NCBI RefSeq assembly: GCF_028747205.1
Contig: NZ_CP112880.1
Location: 2,852,001-2,916,000, forward strand
Reading direction: 5' to 3'
From: Streptomyces sp. CA-278952
GTDB taxonomy: Bacteria; Actinomycetota; Actinomycetes; Streptomycetales; Streptomycetaceae
Length of the DNA stretch: 64,000 bases
Part shown: positions 25,842 to 34,338 of the stretch, one piece after another
Position numbering within the stretch: the stretch's first letter is position 1
Layout of the letters: the number at the start of each line of letters is the position of its first letter
Position numbers and translations under genes: made by a program
The notes under the pieces: generated by a model
What the model was told of the DNA's origin: nothing
What the model saw: the letters and a program-made list of their open reading frames with translations, nothing else
Database searches by the model: none

Positions 25842-26891
25842 TCAGCCCTCCGCGACCGCCTCCGCGCTCCAGTAGGACAGCCGCTGCACCCCCCGTGCCG
25901 TCTCCGTGACTCCGCTCAGGAAGCCCTGGGCGCGGGGCGAAGCGGTGGCGCGGAGCCATTCCGGGGCGATGTCGCAGACCGCGACGTTCACGCCCGTGCC
26001 GGCCAGGGCCAGCGGGAGGGTGTGGACGACCGTGGAGGGGAAGCTGACGATCGTGCGGCCGATGGGGCCGCGGCGGGCGATCAGTTCCAGGGGGAGGTCC
26101 GGGCGGACGATCTCCAGGCCGGTGGCGGCTTCCAGGGCGTGGAGCTTCTCGGCGGACTCGCGGCGGTGCGCGAAGTAGCGGGTGGCGCCGTGGGCGCGGG
26201 CCAGGGCCGTGACCGCCTCCTGGTACGGGACGGGGTCGACGACGCCCGTCTCGACCAGGGAGGTGCCGACCAGGTCCGCGCCCTTGCCGACGCTGGGCGG
26301 GCCGAAGCGGGCCCGGGTCCAGGCGAAGGTGTTCGGGGTGACCGCGATGCCGGGCGGAGCCTCGACCGGCATCGCGGTGAACACCTCGACCGTGTGGTTC
26401 GCCGTCGGGGTGAAGCGGCGGCGGGCCGTCGCCGTGACCGGGGCCAGGACCAGCTCGCGCGGTCCCGTGCGGCCCCGGCGGTGCCAGCGGGTGAGGCGCT
26501 CGCCCCGGGCCAGCTGGGCGACGAACTCCATGGTGGCCGTGCCGTCGTCGACCACCGTGAGGCGGTCGGCGCGGACCAGGGTCAGCAGGAGCTGCACATA
26601 GCGGGAGAACGGGTCGCCGATCACTATGTGGTCCGCGCGCCGGACCAGGCCGGCCAGGGCGCGCAGGGCCTTCAGGGGCGCGCCGGACTCGCCGCGCGCC
26701 TCCTGCCAGCGGACGGCGATGCCCTCGTCGCGGGCCAGCTCCGCCATCCGGCGCAGCTGACCGCGCGACATCGGGTCGACCGGGGGGAGGACGACGACCG
26801 TGGTGTCGGCCGGGTCGTCTCCCCCCTGGGTGTGAACCCACTCCAGGACGTTCAGGAGCTGGACCGGGCTCTCGACGAAGGCGAGGTTCAC
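25842..26891 (-). CDS. Putative GT-B glycosyltransferase (GT52/sialyltransferase-like) of the glycopolymer locus
   Basis: 349 residues. The N-terminus MNLAFVESPVQLLNVLEWV resembles LOS sialyltransferases of family GT52, which begin with a similar x-ESPxQLxNxLE motif. Later segments fit a GT-B enzyme: HIVIGDPFSRYVQLLL, LTVVDDGTATMEFV, and ARGATRYFAHRRESAEKL followed by DLPLELI and VSFPSTVVHTLPLAL, where a Ser-Thr pair and downstream Pro recall sugar-nucleotide binding. It lies only 10 nt after neuB, so it is probably the transferase that uses the CMP-sugar made by the preceding two genes. Start GTG 26891 has a weak ribosome site, consistent with translational coupling. Confidence 0.6.
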   Translation of the reverse strand: MNLAFVESPVQLLNVLEWVHTQGGDDPADTTVVVLPPVDPMSRGQLRRMAELARDEGIAVRWQEARGESGAPLKALRALAGLVRRADHIVIGDPFSRYVQLLLTLVRADRLTVVDDGTATMEFVAQLARGERLTRWHRRGRTGPRELVLAPVTATARRRFTPTANHTVEVFTAMPVEAPPGIAVTPNTFAWTRARFGPPSVGKGADLVGTSLVETGVVDPVPYQEAVTALARAHGATRYFAHRRESAEKLHALEAATGLEIVRPDLPLELIARRGPIGRTIVSFPSTVVHTLPLALAGTGVNVAVCDIAPEWLRATASPRAQGFLSGVTETARGVQRLSYWSAEAVAEG

Positions 26892-26901
26892 CGGTCGGCG
26901 C

Positions 26902-27834
26902 TCAGACCGCGACCGGCTCGGGGGCCGCCGCGTTCTCGGTCTCGGCGACGACGCCCGCGACCCGGCGGAGCTTCTTCATCGGGCCGAGCTCGGACTCGTA
27001 CACCTTCTTGACGCCGTCACCGAGGGAGGCCTCGATGGTGCGGATGTCGCGGACCAGGCGGGTCAGGCCCTGCGGCTCGACGGAGGCGGCCTGGTCGGAG
27101 CCCCACATGGCGCGGTCCAGGGTGATGTGGCGCTCGACGAACGTGGCGCCGAGCGCGACGGCCGCGAGGGTGGTCTGGAGGCCGGTCTCGTGGCCGGAGT
27201 AGCCGATCGGGACGTTCGGGAACTCCTGCTGGAGGGTGTTGATGACCCGCAGGTTCAGCTCCTCGGCCTTCGCCGGGTACGTGGAAGTGGCGTGGCAGAG
27301 AAGGATGTTGTCGCTGCCCAGGACCTCGACCGCGTGGCGGATCTGCTTCGGGGTCGACATGCCGGTGGAGAGGATGACCGTGCGGCCGGTAGCGCGCAGG
27401 GCGCGCAGCAGCTCGTCGTCGGTGAGGGAGGCGGAGGCCACCTTGTGGGCGGGGACGTCGAACTTCTCCAGGAAGGCGACGGCCTCGGTGTCCCACGGGG
27501 AGGCGAACCAGTCGATGCCGCGCTTGGCGCAGTGCTCGGCGATGGCGGTGTACTCGGCCTCGCCGAACTCGACGCGGTGGCGGTAGTCGATGTACGTCAT
27601 CCGGCCCCAGGGGGTGTCGCGCTCGATGTCCCACTGGTCGCGCGGGGTGCAGATCTCCGGGGTGCGCTTCTGGAACTTCACGGCGTCGCAGCCGGCTTCG
27701 GCGGCCGCGTCGATCAGCGCGATGGCGTTGTCGAGGTCGCCGTTGTGGTTGATGCCGATCTCGCCCGTGATGTAGACGGGGTGGCCGGGGCCGGCGGTGC
27801 GGGTGCCGAAGGTGCGCAGGCGGGAGGTGCTCAT
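26902..27834 (-). CDS. neuB: Nonulosonic acid (sialic/Kdn-type) synthase without SAF domain
   Basis: 310 residues. It condenses phosphoenolpyruvate with a six-carbon sugar to a nine-carbon 2-keto acid. The NeuB TIM barrel is clear: YITGEIGINHNGDLDNAIALI (about 21-41), CDAVKFQKRTPEI, DWFASPWDTEAVAFLEKF, KVASASLTDDELL, ILSTGMST, LLCHATSTYPA, IGYSGHETGL, and FVERHITLDRAMWGSDQAAS. Usual NeuB proteins have about 340-350 residues with a C-terminal SAF (antifreeze-like) domain; here the chain ends about 20 residues after MKKLRRV. It sits between the CMP-transferase gene and a sialyltransferase-like gene. Whether the product is Neu5Ac, Kdn or another acid cannot be told from sequence. Confidence 0.92.
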   Translation of the reverse strand: MSTSRLRTFGTRTAGPGHPVYITGEIGINHNGDLDNAIALIDAAAEAGCDAVKFQKRTPEICTPRDQWDIERDTPWGRMTYIDYRHRVEFGEAEYTAIAEHCAKRGIDWFASPWDTEAVAFLEKFDVPAHKVASASLTDDELLRALRATGRTVILSTGMSTPKQIRHAVEVLGSDNILLCHATSTYPAKAEELNLRVINTLQQEFPNVPIGYSGHETGLQTTLAAVALGATFVERHITLDRAMWGSDQAASVEPQGLTRLVRDIRTIEASLGDGVKKVYESELGPMKKLRRVAGVVAETENAAAPEPVAV

Positions 27835-27846
27835 GGTGGTGCTTCC

Positions 27847-29106
27847 TTACTCGGTGGGGACTGTGGGGACAGTGGGAGTGGTGGTGAGGGTGGGGCCCAG
27901 CAGCCAGGCCGCGATCTCGCGGATGGCGCCGTAGCCCCCGGGGGTGGTCGTGACGGCGCGCGCCGCGGCGCGTACCGAGTCGTGGGCGCTCGCGACGGCG
28001 ACGGGCCAGCCGGCGAGCGAGAAACAGGGCAGGTCGTTGACGTCGTTGCCGACGTAGAGGACCCGGTCGGGGGCGATGGACTGCTCGTCGCACCACCGCT
28101 TCAGCGCCTCGTCCTTGCGGTCGATGCCGTGCAGGACGGGGATCTGGAGCTTGCGGGCCCTGGCCGCGACGACCGGGTTCTGCTCGGTGGAGAGGATCAG
28201 GAGGGGGACTCCCGCCTTGCGCAGCGCGGCGATGCCCAGGCCGTCGCCCCGGTGCACGGCGACCGTCTCGCGGCCCTCGGAGTCGACCATGACCCGGTCG
28301 TCGGTCTGGGTGCCGTCGAAGTCCAGGACGACCGCGTCCACGTCCGCGAGGGAGGGCAGCGGGGAGGGGTCCAGGAGCGGGGCGAGCGCGCGGGCGCGGG
28401 CCAGGTCGTGCGGGTCGTCGATCTCCAGCACCCGCGCCGGGTCGGTGGGGACCAGGGCGGTGTGGCCGAAGAAGCGGTGGCGGTGGGTGCGGAAGCCCGC
28501 CGCGTCCATCGCGTAGGCGGCGCCGGTCTCCAGGTGGTCCTGGGGGCGGTCCTGCCGGCGCGGGCGTACGGACTTGTCGTGGTTGACGCCGTACGTTCCC
28601 TCCTCGACGGCGTGCCCGTCGCGCCAGACGAAGCCGTGGAACGGGGCGACCGTGACGGCCGTGTCCGCGCCCTCGTGGGCCACCGCCCTGGCGACGCCGT
28701 CGATGTCCTCGCGGGAGACGAACGGGCTGGTGCACTGGACGAGGAGGACCACGTCGACGCTCCGGGCGCGCTCGGCCTCGTAGACGTCCATCGCGTGCAG
28801 CACGGCCGCTTCGCTGGTGGCGGTGTCCCCCGCGATGGCGGCGGGGCGCTCGACGACGTGCAGCCGGTGGGCGGCCCGCAGGTCGGCGGCGGCGGTGCGG
28901 GCGGCCTCGGCGATCGCCCCGTCGTCGGTGGTGACGACGACGTCGGTGACCTCGGGCGCGGCGAGCGCGGCGCGGACGGCGCGGGCGACCAGGGGGATGC
29001 CGCCGACCTCGGCGAGGTTCTTGGCGGGGACGCCCTTGGATCCGCCGCGGGCGGGGATCACGGCGAGGACGGTCGGGGGCGGTTGCATCGTTGTCCCTGG
29101 GGTCAT
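27847..29106 (-). CDS. neuA: CMP-nonulosonate cytidylyltransferase fused to a KdsC-like HAD phosphatase
   Basis: About 419 residues. The N-terminal half (10-230) is an acylneuraminate cytidylyltransferase: VLAVIPARGGSKGVPAKNL (CTP loop), VVVTTDDGAIAEAA, VLLVQCTSPFVSREDI, ETGAAYAMDAAGF. The C-terminal half (250-405) is a HAD phosphatase of the KdsC type: VVLDFDGTQTDDRV (DxD), LLILSTEQNPVVAARARKL, GNDVNDLPCFSLAG. One protein may thus remove phosphate from the nonulosonate-9-phosphate and activate the sugar with CTP. ATG 29106 follows CAGGAG by 8 nt; a GTG at 29133 overlapping the upstream stop is an alternative. The gene is followed 12 nt later by neuB. Confidence 0.92.
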   Translation of the reverse strand: MTPGTTMQPPPTVLAVIPARGGSKGVPAKNLAEVGGIPLVARAVRAALAAPEVTDVVVTTDDGAIAEAARTAAADLRAAHRLHVVERPAAIAGDTATSEAAVLHAMDVYEAERARSVDVVLLVQCTSPFVSREDIDGVARAVAHEGADTAVTVAPFHGFVWRDGHAVEEGTYGVNHDKSVRPRRQDRPQDHLETGAAYAMDAAGFRTHRHRFFGHTALVPTDPARVLEIDDPHDLARARALAPLLDPSPLPSLADVDAVVLDFDGTQTDDRVMVDSEGRETVAVHRGDGLGIAALRKAGVPLLILSTEQNPVVAARARKLQIPVLHGIDRKDEALKRWCDEQSIAPDRVLYVGNDVNDLPCFSLAGWPVAVASAHDSVRAAARAVTTTPGGYGAIREIAAWLLGPTLTTTPTVPTVPTE

Positions 29107-29129
29107 GGTGGCTGCTCCTGGAGTGGTGG

Positions 29130-30512
29130 TCACAGCTCCCCCATCCGGCGGATCACGGGGGCGACGCGCTGGACGCCCTGGCGGTAGGCGCCCCGGGCCG
29201 CGTTGCGGACGGTCTCGCGCACCGCGCCCCGGACCCGGCCGGTCTCCTGCGGTGCGGCCGCGCCGGGCAGGGGCGTGCCGTCGGGGGCCAGGTGGTGGCG
29301 GCCGAGAATGCCGGGGAGGTAGCCGGGGGCGGTGGCGGGTGTGTAGTAGGGGGCCAGTGACGGGAGTTCTCCGGCGCCGAGGAGGGCGGTGACCTTGGCG
29401 CGGGCCGTGTCGTAGGCGGTGCCGTACGAGCCGTCGGCGGCGACGCCCTGGCCGGCCAGCCACGCCCCGTCGGGCCGGGGCCGGATTCCGCCGTCGAGCC
29501 GGTCCCAGGAGGTGAGGAGCCCGGAGCCGACGAAGTGGTGGTTGCCGAGCGTCTCGCGGACACCGAGGTCGGTGAGGACCGCGGTCGGGATGCGCCGGTG
29601 CAGGGACTCCAGCGCGGCCGTCGAGGAGACCGTGACCAGGAGGTCGGTGCGGTCCAGCACCTCGCCCATGTGCCCGTACACCAGGCGGAAGTTGGGCGGC
29701 AGACCGCCCGGCAGCCGCTGCGCGAGCTTCTGGTAGGGCAGCTCCTCGATGTGCGTGGTGTGCTCGCCCGGCTTGGAGCGCAGCTTCAGCAGCACCTCGC
29801 GGCGCGGGTGCAGCCGGGCGTGCTCGACGAGCCGGCGCAGCAGGTACGTACGGTCGGCGCGGGAGGCCGGCACGGAGGGCTGGGCGGCGAACACCACGGT
29901 GTCGCGGCCCTCTTCGGGGCGGTAGGGGGCTCCGCCCAGGAAGGGCAGGGCTGCCTCCGTGACCGCCGAGGCGTCGGCGCCCACCCCCTCGTACACGGCG
30001 CGGAAACGCTCCGCGTCGTGGGCCGAGTTGGCGAGGACGACGTCCGCGCCGTGGCGGAGCAGGAGCCCGTCGGCGAGCTTCTCGTAGACGACGCCCACGT
30101 ATCCGGTGACGACGACGGGCCGGCGCGGCAGGCCGAGGGCGGCGAGGCCGTGCAGCATGGCCTGGACGCCGCCGCCGACGAGGGCGAGGACGACGAGGTC
30201 GTACCCCTCGTCGCGCACGGTGTGCAGGAACTCGACGGCGGTGACCTCGCGGACCCGCCCGGCGTCGATCCCGACCTCGCCGACCTCCGCGAGCTGGCGG
30301 GGCGTCGGGGTGGCCCGGCCGCGCAGCAGCAGCCCGCTGACCTCGACGGGGCGCGCGTCCGGGCCGTCCGCCCCGGCGGTCAGGCGGCGCGCGGTGAGCG
30401 CGCCCCATTTCCACCGGGTGTCGGAGTCGGCGAGGACGGCGACCCGCAGCGCCGGTCGGGGCGCGGCGGGGGTTTCGGCCGGTTCGGCCTCATTGCTGGT
30501 ACGTGGGGGCAC
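29130..30512 (-). CDS. DUF6716-type putative glycosyltransferase
   Basis: 460 residues. It begins ALRVAVLADSDTRWKWGALTARRL (about 20-43) and continues through YDLVVLALVGGGVQAMLHGLAAL, PVVVTGYVGVVYEKLADGLLLRHGADVVLANS, VVFAAQPSVPASRADRTYLLRRLVEHA, LKLRSKPGEHTTH and DLLVTVSSTAALESLHRRIPTAVLTDLG. The last is the S-S-T-A plus P pattern of GT-B enzymes that bind CMP-sugars, such as polysialyltransferases. The NCBI name DUF6716 is recalled for this type. It leads the minus-strand unit with neuA and neuB, coupled to neuA, so a role in transferring or exporting the nonulosonate polymer is likely. The ribosome site at GTG 30512 is weak. Confidence 0.75.
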   Translation of the reverse strand: MPPRTSNEAEPAETPAAPRPALRVAVLADSDTRWKWGALTARRLTAGADGPDARPVEVSGLLLRGRATPTPRQLAEVGEVGIDAGRVREVTAVEFLHTVRDEGYDLVVLALVGGGVQAMLHGLAALGLPRRPVVVTGYVGVVYEKLADGLLLRHGADVVLANSAHDAERFRAVYEGVGADASAVTEAALPFLGGAPYRPEEGRDTVVFAAQPSVPASRADRTYLLRRLVEHARLHPRREVLLKLRSKPGEHTTHIEELPYQKLAQRLPGGLPPNFRLVYGHMGEVLDRTDLLVTVSSTAALESLHRRIPTAVLTDLGVRETLGNHHFVGSGLLTSWDRLDGGIRPRPDGAWLAGQGVAADGSYGTAYDTARAKVTALLGAGELPSLAPYYTPATAPGYLPGILGRHHLAPDGTPLPGAAAPQETGRVRGAVRETVRNAARGAYRQGVQRVAPVIRRMGEL

Positions 30513-30635
30513 GTCCTAGAAGTTAGGAAGGCATTTCGATGCGCGGCCCAACGTGATGGCAACAGATGGTTAACAGCGAGCCGACGCTTGGGGGCGGGCC
30601 CGAAATCGCCCTCAATTCCGGTCCAGGAAAAGGCG

Positions 30636-30668
30636 GTTCACCTGAGGGACGGGCGTTGTTCACCTGCT
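30636..30668 (+). promoter_or_regulatory. PhoP-box-like direct repeats upstream of the first GT module
   Basis: GTTCACCTGAG at 30636-30646 and GTTCACCTGCT at 30658-30668 are the same 11-mer type spaced 22 bp (two 11-bp units) apart, ending 45 nt before the GT2 start. The Streptomyces PHO box is built of 11-nt direct repeats with a GTTCACC core, so a phosphate-response regulator site is the natural reading. The intermediate 11 nt is degenerate. The unit could also serve the divergent 29130-30512 gene. Confidence 0.65.
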
Positions 30669-30713
30669 GGGCGCATTGCGGAAAAGGAAAGAGCCGGTGC
30701 CACACCTAACGTG

Positions 30714-31703
30714 ATGCGCGTGGTTAAGCTCTCCGTCATCGTGCCGTTCTTCAACGTGCAGGCCTACGCGCCCGACACGCTCAGAAGTCTGCGGGCCAAC
30801 GCCCGCGAGGACTTCGAGTTCCTTCTCGTCGACGACTGTTCGACCGACGGGACACCCCGGCTGCTGCACCGGGCCGCCGACGAGATCCCGGGGGCCGTGG
30901 TGCTGCGGCACGAGGTGAACGGCGGTCTGGCGACCGCGCGCAACACCGGTCTGGAGGCCGCCCGCGGCGAGTACATCGCCTTCCTGGACGGCGACGACTG
31001 GCTGGCCCCCGGGCACTACGAGCGGCTGGTGGCCCGGACCGAGGCGCTGGGCTGCGACTTCGTGCGCACCGACCACGTCCAGGTGAACGGCAGGTCGCGG
31101 ACCGTACGCCGGGTGCCGCACGGGCCGCACGGGGTCGTGAGCGACCCCCGAGCGGCGATCCTGCCCGCCCACCGCACCACGTCGGTGGATTACGCGTTCG
31201 CCTGGGCGGGCCTCTACCACCGGCGGCTGCTGGACCGGGGGTTGCTGCACTTCACCGACGGGCTGCGCACGGCCGAGGACCGGCCGTGGATCTGGCGGCT
31301 GCACCGGGAGGCGGAATCCTTCGCCGCCCTGGGCCTGCTCAGCCATTTCTACCGGCGCGGGGTGGCCACGTCGCTGACCCAGATCGGCGATGTGCGCCAA
31401 CTCGATTTCCTGCCCGCTTTCGACCAGGTGATCGCCGAGACGGCCGCCGACCGTGACGCGGACGCTCTGCTGCCGAAGGCCGTACGCACGTATTGCGCGG
31501 TCATCGCCCACCATCTGGGCTCCCTGGATAAATTCGAACCGGCCGTGGCCCGCGAACTGAAGTCGCGCGGAACGGCGGCCCTGGGACGCCTGCCACAGCG
31601 GCTGCTGGACGAGGCTCTCGACGCCATGGACGTGACACGAGCGACCCGGGTGCGCAGGCTGCGCCGCCGCCCGGCCGCCGCGAAGGGGGCCTCGGCCGCA
31701 TGA
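30714..31703 (+). CDS. Family 2 glycosyltransferase (module 1)
   Basis: About 329 residues. The GT-A core is plain: LSVIVPFFNVQAYAPDTL, EFLLVDDCSTDGT, NGGLATARNTGLEAARGEYIAFLDGDDWL (DxD is GDD). Its closest relative here is the GT2 gene at 39613, which shares the same order of motifs through GLYHRRLLDRG and RRGVATSLTQIGDVRQLDFLPAFD. ATG 30714 has no ribosome site, while a TAACGT at 30707-30712 would place a transcription start near GTG 30720. A leaderless message starting at 30720 is therefore possible. The stop overlaps the next gene by 4 nt. It probably adds sugars to the cell-wall polymer. Confidence 0.85.
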   Translation: MRVVKLSVIVPFFNVQAYAPDTLRSLRANAREDFEFLLVDDCSTDGTPRLLHRAADEIPGAVVLRHEVNGGLATARNTGLEAARGEYIAFLDGDDWLAPGHYERLVARTEALGCDFVRTDHVQVNGRSRTVRRVPHGPHGVVSDPRAAILPAHRTTSVDYAFAWAGLYHRRLLDRGLLHFTDGLRTAEDRPWIWRLHREAESFAALGLLSHFYRRGVATSLTQIGDVRQLDFLPAFDQVIAETAADRDADALLPKAVRTYCAVIAHHLGSLDKFEPAVARELKSRGTAALGRLPQRLLDEALDAMDVTRATRVRRLRRRPAAAKGASAA

Positions 31704-33097
31704 CCATCCGGATCTTCCACGCCTCCTCGCCCGCCGCGACGGTGCTGCTCGCCGCGGCGATCGACGCGGGCTGCTTCACCGAGCCCGACCGCCGGATCCT
31801 GCTGCTGTCCCGGACGGGGCCGGCCCCGGAGGCCGTCGCCGATGTCTCGGAGACCGCCGGTTTCGAGCGGCTGCGCGCCCGGTTCGACGAAGTTCTCTCC
31901 TGGAACGACGCGATCTTCCCCTTCCACCCGGACGGCTGGCTGCCCCGGGCCGACGACGCCCCGCTGTGGGAGCGTCACTTCCGGCGCGCCTGGGGTCTCG
32001 GCGACGAGGAGCTGGAGCTCGTCGTGGACTCCCCGCACGCCGGTCCCGCCCGCGCCCTCACCCAGCTCTTCGCCGGTGTCCCCGTCGATGTGTACGCGGA
32101 GGGTCCCGGCGGCTACGGCCCGACCGGGGAGAAGATCCCCCCGCTGACCGGGGTCCGGGTGCGGCGGTTGCTCCATCCGGACCTGGTTCCCGGGGCGCGC
32201 CTGTTGTTGCTGGGCGAGTACGGGGTGGAGCAGCGGACCGTGCCGGCCGAGGCGATCACCAAGGTCGTCGGTGAACTGGCCGACTCCGAGGTGAAGTTGC
32301 CCGCCGTCGAGGCGCCCGCGCTGCTGCTCGGGCAGGATCTCTCGGGGGCCGGGCTGCTCCCGGCTGCCGAGGAGGCGGAGCTCCGGCTGGAGATGGTGCG
32401 CGGGGCCGCGGCCCTCGGCCACCGCCGGCTGGTGTTCGCGCCGGACCCGTACGCGCCGTGGGAGGACCCGGCGGCGCTGCGCGCCGAGGCGGACCGGCTG
32501 GGCGTCGAGCTGACCGTGCTGGACACCGCGCGGCCCGTCGTGGCCGATGTGCTGCTGCACCGGCTGCGGCCCGCGCTGGTCGTCGGCTGCACCTCGGCCG
32601 CCCTGTTCGGGGCGGCCCGGTTCCACGGCCTCCCGGTGGCGGCCGTCGGCACGGGGCTGCTCCTGGAGCGGCTGAGCCCGTACGAGAACGCCGAGCGGAT
32701 ACCGGCGACGCTCGCCGACGCCCTGCTGCCGGGGCTCGGTGACGCGGAGGCGGTCGCCGCGCAGACGCCTTCCATCGGTGCGGAGGTGCCGTACACCGGT
32801 GCGCAGACGCCTTACCCCGGAGCGGAGACGCCGTACACCGGTGCGGAGTTGGACGGTCTGCTCGCGGCCGTCGGCTTCGCGATGCGGCCGAAGGTCCGCC
32901 CCGATCTGCGCCCGGCGGCCGAGCGCTACCTGTCCACGCACCTGGACGACCGCACCTGGCGCTACTTCAAGCGCCGCCGCCTGGCCTCGCTTGCGCTCCC
33001 CGGAGTGGTCCCGGCCCGGCTGGCGTTCCTGCGGAGCAGTCCGGCCCTGCGACGGGTGGCCCGGCGGGCCAGGGCGTTGCGGAGCGGCCGGGGCTGA
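31700..33097 (+). CDS. Polysialyltransferase-like glycosyltransferase (module 1)
   Basis: 465 residues. ATG 31700 overlaps the GT2 stop (ATGA). The order of motifs follows the capsule polysialyltransferase family: IRIFHASSPAATVLLAAAID at the start, VDSPHAGPARALTQLF, DVYAEGPGGYGP, LLLLGEYGV, LLLGQDL, then LVVGCTSAALFGAARFHGLPVAAVGTG, and a basic end with YFKRRRLASLALPG. The protein at 38227 shares the overall plan and that end. Compared with it, the phosphate-binding KPHP motif is changed to APDPYAP here. Residues 355-382 are four copies of a seven-residue repeat (type ETPYTGA) absent from the other copy. It is probably the polymerising or side-chain transferase. Confidence 0.78.
   Translation: MTIRIFHASSPAATVLLAAAIDAGCFTEPDRRILLLSRTGPAPEAVADVSETAGFERLRARFDEVLSWNDAIFPFHPDGWLPRADDAPLWERHFRRAWGLGDEELELVVDSPHAGPARALTQLFAGVPVDVYAEGPGGYGPTGEKIPPLTGVRVRRLLHPDLVPGARLLLLGEYGVEQRTVPAEAITKVVGELADSEVKLPAVEAPALLLGQDLSGAGLLPAAEEAELRLEMVRGAAALGHRRLVFAPDPYAPWEDPAALRAEADRLGVELTVLDTARPVVADVLLHRLRPALVVGCTSAALFGAARFHGLPVAAVGTGLLLERLSPYENAERIPATLADALLPGLGDAEAVAAQTPSIGAEVPYTGAQTPYPGAETPYTGAELDGLLAAVGFAMRPKVRPDLRPAAERYLSTHLDDRTWRYFKRRRLASLALPGVVPARLAFLRSSPALRRVARRARALRSGRG
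32762..32845. repeat. 21-nt tandem repeat, four copies, in frame
   Basis: Four 21-nt units (for example GAGACGCCGTACACCGGTGCG) lie head to tail inside the polysialyltransferase-like gene and encode a seven-residue repeat. Copies differ at a few positions. Length changes of whole units keep the frame. Confidence 0.8.
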
Positions 33098-33161
33098 GGA
33101 GCTTCCGGGCGGGCAGGGGTGCGCGGGTCGCGCGCCCCGCGCGTCCCGGTGCGCGGGAGGG

Positions 33162-34241
33162 TCAGCCCAGCACCTTGCTCGCGCCCGCCCGGCCCCACAG
33201 CATGGCCGCGCCGAACGACAGGGCCGTCGTGGCCACCGTGATCCCGACCACGAGCGCGGCGGCGGCCGGGCCGCCCAGGTCCGCCCGGACGAAGGCGTCG
33301 GTGAGGACGCCCAGGACGAGCACGTGCACCAGGTAGGCCCCGAACGACGCGTCGGCCAGCCGGGTCAGGGTGGGGCGCAGCCGCTCCGGGACGCGCAGGC
33401 CGTGCAGGGAGATCAGGACGCCGCAGCTGAACAGGGCCACCAGGACGTGTGCGTACGGGATCGCGTAGTGCACCTCGTGCTGGTACGCGATCACCCCGGC
33501 CAGTCCGGCCGCCGCGAGCAGCAGCCAGGGGAACCGCCGCCGGCCGAACGTGCCGGCCGGGGCGGCGAGCAGCAGCGCCCCGAGCACCGCGTAGATCAGC
33601 TGGTACGGCCCGAACGCCCAGCCGAAGCGGGGCAGTTCGCGGCCGGTGGCCTCGGCCAGATCGCCGAAGAGCGACGGGGCGGACGCCAGGACCAGCAGCA
33701 CCGCGCCGAGGCCCCACGGCTGCTTGCCCGACCTGACCAGCACGACCAGCCCCAGGACCATGATCACGGGGAGGTAGGCGTAGAGGTACCAGAGGTGGTA
33801 GGCGGGGCGGACCGAGGCGAACACGGAGTCCAGCGCCAGCTCGCCCACCGGGGCGTCGTTGGTTCCGCGCAGCCTGCCCCAGGCGAGGTAGAGCGCCGTC
33901 CAGACGGCGAGGGGCACCACGATCCGCACGATCCGACGCCGCAGCCGTGCGCCGTCCTTCGGCGGGGCCCCGACCAGGACCACCCAGCCGGCGATGGCGA
34001 AGAAGAGCGGCACGGCGAAGCGGCCGACGGAGTCGGCGGTCAGCCCGGCCCAGTAGGTGCCGGGCCCCTGCGAGGCCGTCCGGCCCACGGCGTTCACGAA
34101 GGCGGACCCGGCGTGGAGGCCGATCACGCCGAGCGAGCAGAGCAGCCGGATCAGGTCGATGTCGTAGCGGTGCTCGCGGACGGGACGGGGCGTCTCCGGG
34201 ACCGTCGGCGCCGGGGCGGGGGCGGGGGGTGTGGTCGACAT
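33162..34241 (-). CDS. Membrane acyltransferase (family 3, OafA/YrhL-like)
   Basis: 359 residues with about ten hydrophobic segments. ATG 34241 follows GAGGACC. The N-terminal YDIDLIRLLCSLGVIGLHAGSAFVN (about 30-54) is the Acyl_transf_3 signature (R-x-x-A/L...V-x-x-H), with the conserved His in GLHAG. FAVPLFFAIAGWVVLVG and YHLWYLYAYLPVIMVLGL also fit. Such proteins move acetyl or succinyl groups onto exported sugars, so O-acetylation of the glycopolymer is the likely job. It lies last in the unit 36732-33162, ending against the plus-strand module 1. Two 34-bp direct repeats lie between it and the upstream gene. Confidence 0.88.
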   Translation of the reverse strand: MSTTPPAPAPAPTVPETPRPVREHRYDIDLIRLLCSLGVIGLHAGSAFVNAVGRTASQGPGTYWAGLTADSVGRFAVPLFFAIAGWVVLVGAPPKDGARLRRRIVRIVVPLAVWTALYLAWGRLRGTNDAPVGELALDSVFASVRPAYHLWYLYAYLPVIMVLGLVVLVRSGKQPWGLGAVLLVLASAPSLFGDLAEATGRELPRFGWAFGPYQLIYAVLGALLLAAPAGTFGRRRFPWLLLAAAGLAGVIAYQHEVHYAIPYAHVLVALFSCGVLISLHGLRVPERLRPTLTRLADASFGAYLVHVLVLGVLTDAFVRADLGGPAAAALVVGITVATTALSFGAAMLWGRAGASKVLG

Positions 34242-34257
34242 GGTCCTCAGGGGGTGG

Positions 34258-34330
34258 ACGGGGTGCACAGCGTGGATACGGACGGGCCGGGGGTGAACGG
34301 GGTGCACAGCGTGGATACGGACGGGCCGGG
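34258..34330. repeat. Two 34-bp direct repeats, period 39 bp
   Basis: Copies at 34258-34291 and 34297-34330 are identical (each begins ACGGGGTGCACAGCGTGGAT). They fill most of the gap between the pyruvyltransferase and acyltransferase genes. Possible roles are a duplicated regulator site or simple slippage. Confidence 0.85.
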
Positions 34331-34338
34331 GCCGGGCG

